The position numbers and the translations under genes are program-made. Below are positions 45,601 through 56,284 of a DNA stretch of 64,000 nucleotides, in pieces; position 1 is the stretch's first letter, and every line of letters starts with the position of its first letter. The stretch is from Strigamia acuminata. Its lineage: Eukaryota > Arthropoda > Chilopoda > Geophilomorpha > Linotaeniidae. The notes below the pieces were generated by a model. The model did no database searches. It had not been told where the DNA came from and saw only the letters and a program-made list of their open reading frames with translations. Location of the stretch: assembly GCA_949358305.1 (NCBI GenBank), contig OX442322.1:9050001-9114000 (forward strand). The letters run 5' to 3'.

Positions 45601-47937
45601 TTCTGTGAACAAGGAGTTATAAAAATGCTTGGAATCTTATGGGACACGCAAGAAGACGTCCTCATTTTCAGGATTCCACAAATGGACATTATTCCGAACA
45701 CAAGACGTGAAGTTCTCTCTTTGGTAGCCTCTATTTTCGACCCGATGGGACTCATTTCTCCAGTCGTTTTGAAAATGAGACTCCTTCTTCAAGACATTTG
45801 TCTACGTACAAAGAACTGGGACGGAAGAATTTCGGACTCAGAAAAGCAAGAGATTGACGAATGGAGTCGAGACATCCAGAAATTAAAAGACTATAAGGTA
45901 CCTCGATGGTTAGAAACCTATTCTAATGAAGAGTTGAGTATTGAAGTTTTCTGTGATGCCAGCACTAAAGCCTTTGGATGTGCAATTTTCATCGTCAACA
46001 ACAAAGGAAAAAGAACTTTGCTACTCAGCAAATGTAGACTAGCCCCTGCAAAAAAGATTACCTTGCCTAGACTTGAATTAACTGCTGCGGTCGTTGGTGT
46101 ACGAATGTGTCAGTATTTGACAAATAACTTTCTGCCAGGTTATCCAATCAAGGACATTCGATATTTTTCTGATTCCACCATAACTTTGGCTTGGATAAAT
46201 TCGAAGAAAAATGAGTGGAAGCCTTATGTTTCTAACCGCGTTCAGGAAATTGTTTCATCGTCTGACGCAAGCCAATGGTCACATATTCCGACAGAGTTCA
46301 ATCCTGCAGATCTACTTACACGACCACACGATGCAAAAACATTAGTGACAAATAAACTTTGGTGGAACGGCGTGGACGTTTCTAAAATCGAAAAAGTCGA
46401 GGTCGTGCAAGAAAAACTACCCGAAGAAGAAAAAAGAATTGTGGTTATGAATGTTCAAGTCAAAGAGACATTTATAAGCAAATTTTTCAAAAGATATCGC
46501 AACTTCAACCGTCTAGTTAGAGTATTTTCGTACATTTTGCGCTGGAAATCTCATCGTTTTCGCGGCGAAGATCTCGCGCAACGCGAAATGGAATCCAGTC
46601 AAATTAGGATTCTTCAATTTTCACAAGAAATCTACTTTCGAGAAGAGATCGAAGCTGTGAGAAACAAGACTGAAGTTGAGAGATACTCCCCTTTGAAGAA
46701 TTTCGAATATTTCTTAGATGAGGATGGACTTTTACGTTTGCGCAGCAGACTGAGATTGTCTTTGCTTTCATTTGACGAAAAATACCCGATTCTTTTGCAT
46801 AACGAAAGTTGGGTAACTAGACTAATTATTCGCAAGACTCATCTTGATCTCATGCATGGAGATTTGAGTGAAACGCTTTATCGAATTCGTGAGAAATTTT
46901 GGGTTCTCCGAGGACGCAGGACCATTCAGACTGTGATAAGAGAATGTTCCGTTTGCAGAAGGACTAAACTTGCAAGAAATAATCCGTCTACTGGAGAATT
47001 ACCGAAAGAAAGAGTAACCCCAGCAGCTCCTTTTCAACACACCGGAATCGATCATTTGGGACCTATTTTTGTGGGAAAGGACAAAAAACGATTGAAGAAA
47101 ACATACATTTTATTATTCACTTGTATGGTTACACGAAGTTTACATCTCGAAGTGTCCGAAGATTTATCCACTGAGAAATTCTTATTGGCATTCAGACGAT
47201 TTTGTGCTCGTTACGGTTGTCCAGCAAAAGTCTTCTCGGACAACAGTAAAACCTTTGAAAAAGGAAGTACACAAATTCAGTCATGGGGAAAACTGATTGG
47301 CCGTTCGGACATAAAAACATTTCTGTCTGAGAAAAGGATTGTATGGACATTTATCCCTCCGCTCTCACCGTGGATGGGAGGAGCTTGGGAGAGACTAGTC
47401 CGCTCAGTCAAGGATAAATTGCGGAAAACTTTATTGCGACACACTGTGGATTTGGAAACCCTACAAACCTTGGTTCTTGAGATCAGCTCCGTGTTGAATT
47501 CACGACCTTTGTCGTATGTACACGAAAATATAGACGGCGGCAGAATCCTTTCACCTGAAAACTTTTTAACGGGAGGTATGCCGAAATACATGATCAACAA
47601 GACCTTGAATGCAATCAAGAAAAGTGACCTTCGAAAACTCGACAAGAAAAGAAGACAGTTCATTTGGGATTTTTGGAGTATATGGAAACACAGTTACTTG
47701 ATGCAGTTAAGAAACTTTTATGAGACTAAAGGAGATAAATCTTTTCAAAACCCCAAAATTGATCAGATTGTTCTTCTTGAAAAGATGGGAACCAACCCTT
47801 ACTTTTGGCCTCTTGCCAGAATAAAACAAGTTTTTCCTGGTGATGATGGACTAATTCGCATCGTCAGTGTTGTGCTTCCCGATGGAAGAGAGTTGCGTCG
47901 TTCTGTAAGGCATATTAGAGCCCTTGAACTTGATTGA
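42685..47937 (+). CDS. BEL/Pao Gag-Pol polyprotein (A+), 1750 aa
   Basis: Same domain order and length as the A- polyprotein: DUF1759 Gag, three CCHC knuckles, DUF1758 protease (DPGS 492-495), RT with YMDD (915-918), RNase H/A17 region, integrase with HHCC and D1456, D1519, E1569, then a DUF5641-like end. All catalytic residues are kept. Differences from A- are scattered single residues (for example D6 for E, V922 for G, F1517 for I), none at an obvious catalytic site. The stop at 47935-47937 is followed by 58 bases to the 3' LTR. There is no frameshift between gag and pol, so the amount of Gag must be set by processing or another route not visible here. Confidence 0.97.
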   Translation: MERDRDTETSERDLLTVEQIEILETRWEAQLSSLNDLLSLSEKTSDPGELEALLLTANLKETRVVNGLNELQVYCEHAFYLESVEKLESSQTRVELLRRRWEVSKRSLPTLGGRLNMSTVSGANTSLNTSTSFRKNSKLPKLESVKFDGEIIKYKTFKSNFETSVHNDPDLSSVEKLQYLQTMCTGEAAALISTFPLIEESYDLAREELDRNYGDEDAQQTALIQSIRDLKTVSSIYPTKVLKANLTKISSTIRLLEQLKIPVRTSGAFLMPDILSKFPAPMTLRFYQVHGLSCKNILTLLDFFQKEVAMAERTEAVSPSEKAKKEKSEVEKAKVKGSMTTCTATQDSKSSSSSKVKTESRQENKSANSKALKCIFCQEDHLSGSCKKEFEINAKIELIKKNRLCFNCFRTGHRVGDCKVKFSCKHCGGRHHSTICKKSEVNNSPSPTEKPKESQVTTHVSCAISTSLQLMIFVADLKTKSGGSHHIRGMIDPGSHRSFITTELVNRLKLKKCGSISATTQRFNDSMPAATDYDVYNVTLQSKNDAQNFKLSMLSVENLPKVQGILNASVIEKVKKLNLELAEDLPAKTSQIDILLGVDAWWKVIKDGKKKINDDLGLINTLFGWVLIGAAGNTDLFEDEADLTSCCNTCNIEIHEQLDKLWNLEAIGINAGEKESDFTRDRFEATTKRLDDGRYEVMLPFNGQETDLDSNWELALNQLANTLKRIDSNDDYKKRYDDSMWQYIEENHAEEVPTEERFLKKGTYNIPHHPVIKEDRETTKFRVVFNASSAKKGKRSLNDCLFPGPSLNPDLILVMVRFRLYCIPIIADIKQAFLQVMINPTHRNFLRFLWVSKQYFKNPYSWRNLWNNIMILRMIVVPFGVISSPFLLCATIRKQADQYKETHPKEVDALDAGIYMDDLTSVGDHTTDTTKHCEELKMILDDGKLPLVKWATANEKVFNDIKEKGFHMRSDEFCEQGVIKMLGILWDTQEDVLIFRIPQMDIIPNTRREVLSLVASIFDPMGLISPVVLKMRLLLQDICLRTKNWDGRISDSEKQEIDEWSRDIQKLKDYKVPRWLETYSNEELSIEVFCDASTKAFGCAIFIVNNKGKRTLLLSKCRLAPAKKITLPRLELTAAVVGVRMCQYLTNNFLPGYPIKDIRYFSDSTITLAWINSKKNEWKPYVSNRVQEIVSSSDASQWSHIPTEFNPADLLTRPHDAKTLVTNKLWWNGVDVSKIEKVEVVQEKLPEEEKRIVVMNVQVKETFISKFFKRYRNFNRLVRVFSYILRWKSHRFRGEDLAQREMESSQIRILQFSQEIYFREEIEAVRNKTEVERYSPLKNFEYFLDEDGLLRLRSRLRLSLLSFDEKYPILLHNESWVTRLIIRKTHLDLMHGDLSETLYRIREKFWVLRGRRTIQTVIRECSVCRRTKLARNNPSTGELPKERVTPAAPFQHTGIDHLGPIFVGKDKKRLKKTYILLFTCMVTRSLHLEVSEDLSTEKFLLAFRRFCARYGCPAKVFSDNSKTFEKGSTQIQSWGKLIGRSDIKTFLSEKRIVWTFIPPLSPWMGGAWERLVRSVKDKLRKTLLRHTVDLETLQTLVLEISSVLNSRPLSYVHENIDGGRILSPENFLTGGMPKYMINKTLNAIKKSDLRKLDKKRRQFIWDFWSIWKHSYLMQLRNFYETKGDKSFQNPKIDQIVLLEKMGTNPYFWPLARIKQVFPGDDGLIRIVSVVLPDGRELRRSVRHIRALELD

Positions 47938-47995
47938 TGTGTGTTTTGCAGACTTCTCTCATCTCTCTTCTCTCTCTTTCTCGCTGGCAATTCGT
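47938..47995 (+). other. Pyrimidine-rich 3' junction of A+
   Basis: Between stop codon and 3' LTR the sense strand is TTTTGCAG, then a long C/T run, then GCTGGCAATTCGT. LTR elements normally have a polypurine tract here as primer for plus-strand DNA. The same polarity is seen in B, C, D, E and F. Confidence 0.6.
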
Positions 47996-49464
47996 TGTTG
48001 CAAACAACGTGGAATAATTTAGAAACTACTTTTATTGCCAATTTGTGTCTGAATAAATGTTTCCAAAGTGTGTTTTATTTTGCATAACATTTCAGTTTTT
48101 ATTTACAGGATTTTTGCATTATTAAAATGTTTTTAGTGCTTTCAGATACTGATGTTTGATGAAATGTGATATTCCATTGTTTATTGCATTTATTTCTAGT
48201 GTTTATTGCGTGATTTTGTGTTACTTTATTCATTTTCTATCAATTTGTGTGATTTCGGGTGAAATTTGGTGCATTTGTTGTTAAACAGTTCACTAGTGTT
48301 ATCGACGTGACGTCATATTTCAAGTTCTAGTTCGGTTTTTGTTCAAACTTCTAACCTTCCGTTTGGACGGAATTTTGATGGTTAGAATTGTTTTTGACAT
48401 TGTTTTAGACTAATTTGGGGGTGATCTGTTGATTCGTGCACTCTAATTTCGTCCCGGAACAGCCGTTTTTCTGCTACGAGCGATCGTGACGGACCCCGCA
48501 TGTGCGTTGCCGTCCAAGATCGTTTCGTTCGGTTTGCGGTTGATTTCAAGTGTTCTTTCATTAAAACGTGTCTTGTTTGCGGGAAATTACATTTCCTGAA
48601 CTTATTTACTTATTCCAAAGTGTTTACATAAGTTATTTCTTGTGTTGAAATTCAAACCTTGTGTTTTGCCGCCAATGTAGAGTTTACCGGACGCCATGTT
48701 GGATTTTGTCGATGATTTGTAAATCTTTCATGTCGTTTTGTTTTTATATCTCAATTGGTGTTTGTACTATTTAGTTTTAGTGTATTTCAATGCAAAATCT
48801 TTACTTATTTGGTTTTGTGTGTGACTTTGAATTCAAACTTGATGATTATGTCATTTTGCTTGTCTTTGATTGGTTAGGCCCAATTGTCTGCCTAGCGATC
48901 ACTGTTTTCGCTGTTTTCTCATTGTTTTGATTAACGAATCTTGTTGTTACGATAGACTTTATTATTCCTGAGTTTTTTGTGCTCATTTTGAGTTATTACA
49001 CATTATTTTTAGTACATTTCTCGTAATTTGTTGTCTTTGCTTGAAATTGCATTTCCTCCGTTTCCATGTCAACGGAGTATTTCTTTATTGTAATTTGCCA
49101 ACAATTGGTTTGGCGTGTGCCATCCTATTATAATGTGTAATTATTGAGTTGCCATTTTATATTTGATTAAAATAGTCGTGTTAATGTTAACTCTTGTATT
49201 TTCTGCTTTTGACCCATTTCCAATGTGTCCTGAGTAGAGAACCATTTTTCCCAGACTGGCCAATGGATCAGCAAGCACTTGGATACCATGCAAAAGTGTT
49301 TCCAACAGTTAAACCTTCATGTAACAGGAGATTTTGAGGCGAATCAAGTGCATTTCCACACGGTACACGTACGAATTTCACTATACGATCGTTTGAGTTT
49401 GTTGGCGGGAGTTTCGAATCGCCACATCTCAGTTCTTCTCTGTTCCTGTTGACTGACCGCAACA
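47996..49464 (+). repeat. 3' LTR of A+
   Basis: 1469 bp, identical as read to 40306-41774. Ends CCGCAACA, followed by AAGG and element D sequence. Confidence 0.96.
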
Positions 49465-51427
49465 AAGGAGGCTACCGTATGAACGCTTGGCCCACCCCGA
49501 GTCGGAACCAATATGATTGAACCGAGAAACGAGAGAAGAGGGAGGGTTGCTTGACGTCCCTGATTACGAGGGGCGTCACACATAGACATGAGCACAAGGA
49601 CTTGCCAGTTGCCAACCGCATTCCTGGAACCGGTAAGCAACTGCAAGTCGACAATTGACTCGCTCACATACCCATTGACCACATCGTCGATCAGCAAGCC
49701 GACTTCCGGAAATCGCCACTCTACTGAAAGCACGTGTTGTCCAATGACTAAAACGTGTTGCCGAGTGCCGGCGCCAAGAAGGCCGCACACACACGCCCTT
49801 CGACCCATCCTAGAGTGGGCTCCCTGCCTAGTGCATGTCTGCCTCACTGCAGAGCTAGGGATGAAAGACTAACAACAACTACTCAGTCGCGGGAAGCAAA
49901 CGTAGAAATAGGGGCCGCCAAGAGGCGCAGGGACTTTGTCTCGGACACGACATCTAACAGAGTATGGCAGTGCAAACCTGCCCTCTGAAACACATCGAAT
50001 GGCAGTCCTTGCTGTGCACAGCAAGAACGACCATCCAAAACAAGTACCTATACCCTACCGCCACGCCAGCTAGCCACAACCATAAAATAGCAAGCAAGCT
50101 ATTTCCTAAACGAATAAGCTAGCGAAAATGCAGAACATAACATCACCAGCGGTAGACACTGGGTGCAGCGGTCAACAACAAAAACTGGACTTGTCCAGTG
50201 GGCGGTGCGGATCGGCTGCTCTAAACTTCCAGCACCGACAGAAGTCACACGCCTTTCTAAATCCAAACCCACTTGCAAACAAGTTGTGTAACAACCTAAA
50301 CTAACAGAGATTGACGGACAGGTAAGAACCGACTGACCTCACGGGCCAGTGCTTTCCCTGCAAAACACGAGCAGCAAGAGAACGAATCTCGTTCTAAAAA
50401 CAAGAAACGTTCTACAAACACACGAATACAAACGGGTGTGCCCTCTCCCGGAGCGGAGAGATGACCGACACCAGAGCTCACGAGGAAACTCGAGCGGCAC
50501 ACAAAACTAAAACCGAGAACGGCGGGCTTCGACCGCCTCGCTGGTCCCGGACTGGCCTCATAACACCAGTGTCCGATCACCAATGACTAGCGGAAACCCC
50601 CAACTGAAAGGACCCCGAGCTGTGAACCCGGACCTTCTTGAAACAGACAAAGGCAAAAACAGATAGAGCCCCTTATAGAAGGCGGGACTCTGCAATAAGA
50701 CGCAACATCATGAAAAAAAGGAGAGAGCAGATCACGAGGTATGACTCGTGCATCGCTACTCCGGCCACAAGAGCCATGGGACAGATTTCCCATCTCAACA
50801 CGAAATCCCCTTTTTAACGGTAAAGGAGAAATTCGATTAACAACTGCTAAACGAACTAAACGAAAAAGCCAAACGAATATAAGGCTAGCGGCAGAACATA
50901 CTGGCGAACTCGTCTACAAGGGACCTGACAATCAAAACTTGAAGAGAACTAACTATATTAAGCATGAATCGGACTGAAAATCTCACCAAACGTGAGCAAA
51001 TCGAGTAAAGCTAATAAATATACACGGGTTAAGTATAAACTATCAAAGATGCAAACTCTAACTAGACCCAAATAGAAAACGCCAGCAAAATTATACCAGC
51101 CACCTTATTTTATCTCAAAAGGGAAACGTGAAACAAGATCACAGTAAATCGTAAGAAAAAGGACAACAACTGTTACAGGGAATCTAAAGGGACTTTGCCG
51201 ACAGCTCTACATAATAGACTATCGCCACAAGGCGCGAACATGCGAGGAAAACTAGAGAAAATGAGCTAAAAACGACCCTTATCCACTGTAAAAACCTAAC
51301 GCCCCTTAAAACCCCAAAACGACCACAATTTCCCCCAAAAACCTTAAAATTAACAATAAAAGCGAGAAAATATTCGATAAAAACGAAAATGATCGACAAA
51401 AAACGAAATCTTCATTGCCGACTCTTG

Positions 51428-51442
51428 TACATTGCGTTGTAT
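51428..51442 (-). promoter_or_regulatory. Conserved leader block, element D
   Basis: Minus strand reads TACAACGCAATGTAC. E has ACACAACGCAATGTAC at the same place (63875-63890). Part of the block shared with B, C and F. Confidence 0.5.
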
Positions 51443-52040
51443 TTAACTGGACTACAGGCGGCGTAACTGTCGCTTGAACATCCGAAGCTCGCAAGTTGCG
51501 TTGCAGCTTGGCGGATCCGTCTGGACACGTGGCACGCCAACACCTGACTGACGACAAGACGAGACCAATCTTGACTCGGCGGCAAAACTGTTCGACCGAT
51601 GAGCGCATTGGGCAGTCCTATCATGTTGCACAAGTGGCGCTGCTTCTTTCTGCTCGGTGAAAGATCGTCAATTGATCCCGGAGTGGCCACTGGTACGAAC
51701 TGCATGGACGGCGACGGCGACCCACAGACTCGCACACGACCCACTGGAAGCTCCCGAGACAAATTTCGCCATCCTGTGCGGCGATTCTCGTCCCGCTTGT
51801 CAGCAATACACGCGGCGCTGGCCTCTCGCAACGAGGCGGTCACCACCTCATGCTGTGGCGCAAATCGCTTGTCTCCGTTGCATTTGACGACCACTCGCTG
51901 CCTAAGCACCTGACGTACTCGCACACGATGCGCCTGAGAGTGTTTGAGCACACTCGAAACTCGCTTGATGACCATCTGCACGGCGGCATTCGAATATGGC
52001 GGACTTGCCTTTTCATCTCGAAATTCGGCCGACATCGTGG

Positions 52041-52052
52041 TCAACGGCACCA
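52041..52052 (-). other. Primer-binding site of element D
   Basis: Minus strand TGGTGCCGTTGA, 4 bases after the LTR end. Nine to ten bases match the tRNA-His-like consensus. Confidence 0.6.
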
Positions 52053-52056
52053 ACTT

Positions 52057-52829
52057 TGTTTCTAGCAGTGCTTGAAGACCGTGTTGCACTCTAGAAGACA
52101 TTAGAAAATGGTTAAAATAAATAACCCTATTTACCAGAACTTGTGAAGAATCCCAAAGAAGAAAGTCCATTACAGGAAAAACCTTGATGTGAAACCTGTA
52201 AAGTGAGCTGCTGAACATGTTGGGATAATTCAATACTATTGTGCTCAAGTTAGCACACAAAAACGAATTTATTGTAAAGTTAAAATCTATCAAAACATTA
52301 CATGAAAAAAGAGGAGAAAATTAACAAACTTAGGACTAGAAAAACTATATAACAAGTCAGTGTAGTTGCTGCGCAACCTACAACAATTAGAGCAGCGGCT
52401 CTTAGCAACGAGTGGCAACAATCGCTCGCAAGAGGCGAATTGTCCCTCTAGTGACAAAATGATAAAGCGTATACAAGAAAATACACAGTTTCGAGTATAA
52501 AATCATTACAAAAGGCACAAAACCGTAATAAATTAAGACAAAGTGTTTCAAATAAATGAACTAACTTAGGAACTAACAGCAGCGACTCTTTGGACGAATC
52601 CAAGCAGTCAAACTCCAAAGAATCAAAGAAAAGATACAAGATTACCTTAAGAAAGACAGCTTAAATCAGGTAATTCACCACTCCTACTTCACAAACTACA
52701 CGAAATTCATTTAGCATTTAGCCAAAACTTAAGCTGCACTATTAACTAAACACAAACTTAAATAATTGATCAATTAAAGCAAATCCGCTATTGCGATAGC
52801 AAAAATCCATGTTGCACGTGCTCGCAACA
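52057..52829 (-). repeat. 5' LTR of element D
   Basis: 773 bp, identical as read to 37632-38404. Flanked on the right by CTAG and then the remainder of E's LTR. Confidence 0.93.
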
Positions 52830-52833
52830 CTAG

Positions 52834-53513
52834 AACTTGTGATGAGCTCCAAAAGAGATGATGCATTGCAGGAGAAATCCTGCTTGAAATCCCTGCAAAG
52901 TGGCCTAATAAGTGTCTGGAAGAACTCACCACTAATATGCCAAATAACACATAAACAAACCGAATTTAATGTAAAGTTAATATCTATCAAAAGTACACAG
53001 AAAAGAGAGGAGAAAATTACATATCTTAACCCTAGAAATCTACATAACAGTCACAGTGTAGTTGCTGCGCAACCTACAACAATTAGAGCAACGAGTGGCA
53101 ACAATCACTCGCAAGAGGCGAATTGTCCCTCTAGTGACAAAATGATAAAGCGTATACAAGAAAATACACAGTTTCAAGTATAAAATCATTACAAAAGGCA
53201 CAAAACCGTAATACATTAAGCCAAAGTGTTTCAAATAAATGAACTAACTTAGGAACTAACAGCAGCGACTCTTTGGACGAATCCAAGCAGTAAAACTCCA
53301 AAGAATCAAAGGAAAAATACAAGATTACCTTAAGAAAGACAGCTTAAATCAGGTAAAACATAACTCCCACGTCACAAACTACACGAAATTCATTTAACAT
53401 TTAGCCAAAACTTAAGCTGCACTATTAACTAAACACAAACTTAAATAATTGATCAATTCAAGCAAATCCGCTATTGCGATAGCAAAAAATCCATGTTGCG
53501 CGTGCTCGCAACA
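52834..53513 (-). repeat. 3' LTR of element E, fragment 2
   Basis: Continues 37551-37631 after D. Alignable with the D LTR but with many substitutions and small indels; together the fragments make 761 bp. Begins on the minus strand with arms TGTTGC/GCAACA and a different loop (GAGCACGC, against GAGCACGT in D). Confidence 0.85.
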
Positions 53514-54619
53514 GCGTTGCCGGCCAAAGAAGAAGGGAAGGCAAGGCAGAAAACTGTTGAAGGAATTCCCCATCAAAACCAAGAGCACGGAAAGAAAAAG
53601 TATCGAAGCCAAGCTTGACTTTGTGAAAGTCGCGAAGGCAAAACCATAGACACTAAAAGAAACTTAGAACACGAGAGAAGAAAGAGAAGGGCCGTGCCAT
53701 GATGACCTAGTCCAGACACCAAGGGGCTACGGCGTCGCCAATAGACACGTGGCGCACACGCAAGAACCTTCAGAAAATCCGACTGAACGGGTTTTCTAAC
53801 CAAAACGACGTGAGAACATTGCGGGAGCTTGTCCGAAAACTCAGTCTGTCAACCCGTAGACAGACGCTTAAACTAAACGGAAACTAAAAATGGGAGAACA
53901 GAAATCCTTGTCAGAGAGGAAAGGCGCTGGTCCAAAACAATCGTCCAACCAAACACCGAGGTTAGAAGTCTCAGAACCGAAAACTAAACGTCGTCGAAAA
54001 AAGGAAAACTGTCACAAAAACTCTTGATCGAGCATGGCCTCGCAAGGAACATGACATACATGAAGACTAGAAGAAACTTGAAACGCAAAAAAGAACAAAC
54101 TTGAGACACGGCAGACTTCACCGCCTCGTTGTCCTCGAGCCAGCGCTCAAGTGGCAACGTGCCACGGAAACCTCCGTCCGCACGAAAACACGAGCTGCGA
54201 ACTCAAACTTAATAAACTATTAAGGACGACCCTTTTCTAGAAAACAAGAAAAATGCAAAATAAGGGAATGAATGCGTTGACCCAGACCTATCGTCTGACC
54301 AACCACCCAGCATTCGTACGAAGAACTAGAAAATGCCGTCAAGACCTAGGCACCACTCTTTTGCAAAGAGTGACCAACTAACAACTTACCCAAAGCCATG
54401 ACCACCTAGCTAACATGATCACGCCAGAAAGAGGAAAAAGAGAACGAGAAGGCATGAAGCTCAGGCAATGCGAACCATTCGCAGCAACTGCCACGCAAAG
54501 GCGTTGACCGCACCCTGACTTGACATGAACCCACGAAACCGCTAAGAGCAGAGAATAAAGAAAAAAGGAAAGACTTAGTCAGGTGACTGTGTAAACCATC
54601 TGCGACCTCTTGTCCACAG
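53514..54619 (-). other. Element E internal region, 3' part
   Basis: Homologous to D 38405-39676, lacking about 130 bp present in D near 38540-38680. No supported gene. Ends in ACAG (54616-54619), the B+ target duplication. Confidence 0.75.
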
Positions 54620-55977
54620 TGTTGCTAGCAACATAAAGGAAAGCTGCTAAACGTCTTAAAAATTAGTCATCTGGAATTATTAAAAAGGGTTTTTAATATT
54701 TATCTTAGATTGGGAATTTAATTAGACACTTATCTGAATATAAGTCTTCTTTGAGTTAGTTTGAGTGAATTTCTCAGTACTGGTTGATCTGACCGGATAA
54801 ATCTGGGAAGAAAAGAGTTTTTACATTAGATATTTATCCACTTAGAATTTATTTTCTATCTTGTTTACCTGTGTTATGCATGTTTTGATGTTTCCAAGTG
54901 TTTTCCTGTTTCCAGTCCACTACTGTCAATGTAGTGACAAGGTGTAATGATGCTCTCAGACAGCAAAAGGGTACTAGAATGAGAAATGTATGTTATTATC
55001 AGTTTTAAGCTGTTTCAATCAATTTCTGTTTGTTTTCTGTATATTACTAACCAATTAAGCGTTTTGTTAACTTAGATTGTGTGTAGCCTGTCTAGTGAGC
55101 TAATTTCAAGCCTTTCTATCTTCCTGCAAGTGATCTCTGTTTACATTGTCGGCCATTACTGTGGGAGTGGTCTACTTGTATCTGTAAAGAGAGGAGAAAA
55201 TGTTTAATCCCAAAGAGTTTTTGTGGGTTCTGATTAATAATTAATCACTTAATTATTATGCAATGTAAAAGTGTTAAGTTTAAGATTTATCTGTGTTGAT
55301 TTATAACTTAACTTCTGCACTTACTGTAAAGTTGCCAGCTCATTGGTCTAAAATGTCTTTACTTATTCTTTTCTCTATTTTATGAGTTGTTCAGTGTGTT
55401 TTAGAGTGAATAATTTAGTTCTCAATGAGCATTGTGTTTAGAGACTGTTGTTAATGTATACTTTTGCATTTAATGTCAAATACTTGCTGTTAGGCTTATG
55501 TGTTTTCAACTATTAACTTCTACGGTAGTTTTGTTGTGCCAGCAGTACTTATTTCTCTTTACAAGCACTTAGAGACCTCTGTAACTTTAAGTGCAAGTGT
55601 CCTTATACAATGTGGAGATAGTTACACTTGTTGTTTCTTATTATTGTTAAAGTGTGACTTCTTTGTAAAATCCTCGTGATTCAATTGTAGTAGTCTTGTT
55701 AAGAATTTAGAGAATAAAATGGGTTCTTTTTATTTCTCTCCAAGTTTCATTTCTCTATACAACCAGAAAGCAATGTGCAGTGAGTAGAAAAATCCTCCTT
55801 CCTCCTCCTTGAACTCACCAGTGGCAGATCAACATGTGAAGCAGCAAGTTCAATTCCAGTGTTTGCATTTCTTCAAGTCTTTGGCCAACTTCTGTGTATC
55901 AATTTTAGCCAAGCAGCAGTCAAGTATTGCCGCCCCTCCTTCTGGCCTGGTTGTCGCCTGCGACCTTGCCAGAAACA
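54620..55977 (+). repeat. 5' LTR of B+
   Basis: Starts with the perfect palindrome TGTTGCTAGCAACA and ends CCAGAAACA. Contains AATAAA near 55713 and TGAGTAGAAA at 55781-55790. The 3' end of this LTR carries short frames that recur at every copy only because the DNA is repeated. Confidence 0.96.
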
Positions 55978-55980
55978 ATT

Positions 55981-55994
55981 TGGTGCCGTGAACC
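55981..55994 (+). other. Primer-binding site of B+
   Basis: TGGTGCCGTGAACC starts 3 bases after the LTR end; the first 11 bases match the tRNA-His complement. B- differs by one base. Confidence 0.7.
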
Positions 55995-56269
55995 AAGGAT
56001 TTCTTCCAGTTATCTCAGTGGACCTTCATGTGTGCTGCAAAATTCATCAGTGGGTTTTGTTCTCAAGCTGTGCAAAGCTTTTATGTGTAAAGTGCCATTG
56101 AAGCTGTGCCACTACAGTGAAGTGTATGCTCTCGTCCGCCTTTCACAGGCAAAAAAGTGGGTTTTTCAAGTTGGATTCTCAAATTGTCAAGATGGTCAAG
56201 ATGTTTTTCAACTTGGATCAAGCAAGGCTTCGAGAGTACGAGCGATCCTGCACGACAATCAATTCCAAA

Positions 56270-56284
56270 CACAACGCAATGTAC
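56270..56284 (+). promoter_or_regulatory. Conserved leader block, B+
   Basis: ACACAACGCAATGTA, 289 bases after the primer site. Its ATG opens a 10-codon upstream frame ahead of the Gag-PR-TK start. Confidence 0.55.

Larger units (their letters stand above)
40306..49464 (+). mobile_element. Element A+: complete autonomous BEL/Pao retrotransposon
   Basis: 9159 bp: LTRs 40306-41774 and 47996-49464 (1469 bp each, identical as read), leader, and one 1750-aa gag-pol. Target duplication AAGG (40302-40305 and 49465-49468). Element E at 61836-61855 keeps the empty site with a single AAGG. Identical LTRs and an intact frame suggest a recent, possibly active copy and the best candidate in this window to supply Pol to the other families. 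Confidence 0.97.
49469..52056 (-). other. Element D internal region, 5' part
   Basis: Aligns with E from 61850 to the window end, with an indel around 50110. Contains the leader block at 51428-51442 and the primer site at 52041-52052. The minus-strand frame 51412-52035 (207 codons, Arg-rich, ATG 6 bases past the primer site) is not kept in E. The frame ending at 49847 is shared with E (see 61766-62224). No domain recognised. Confidence 0.7.
37632..52829 (-). mobile_element. Element D: LTR element without recognisable genes, contains A+
   Basis: Two 773-bp LTRs (37632-38404 and 52057-52829), identical as read, with target duplication CTAG (37628-37631 and 52830-52833). Without A+ it is about 6.0 kb. 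The primer site next to the right LTR gives minus-strand direction. Internal DNA has no Gag or Pol. At 39650-39690 it carries the empty version of the B+ target site seen in E. Confidence 0.9.

Noticed and set aside
51412-52035. 207-codon Arg-rich minus-strand frame right after the D primer site
   Set aside because: The matching leader in E has indels that break the frame, and no domain is recognisable.
55979-56000. tRNA gene at the primer sites
   Set aside because: Only 10-14 bases resemble a tRNA 3' end; no cloverleaf, A box or B box is present.
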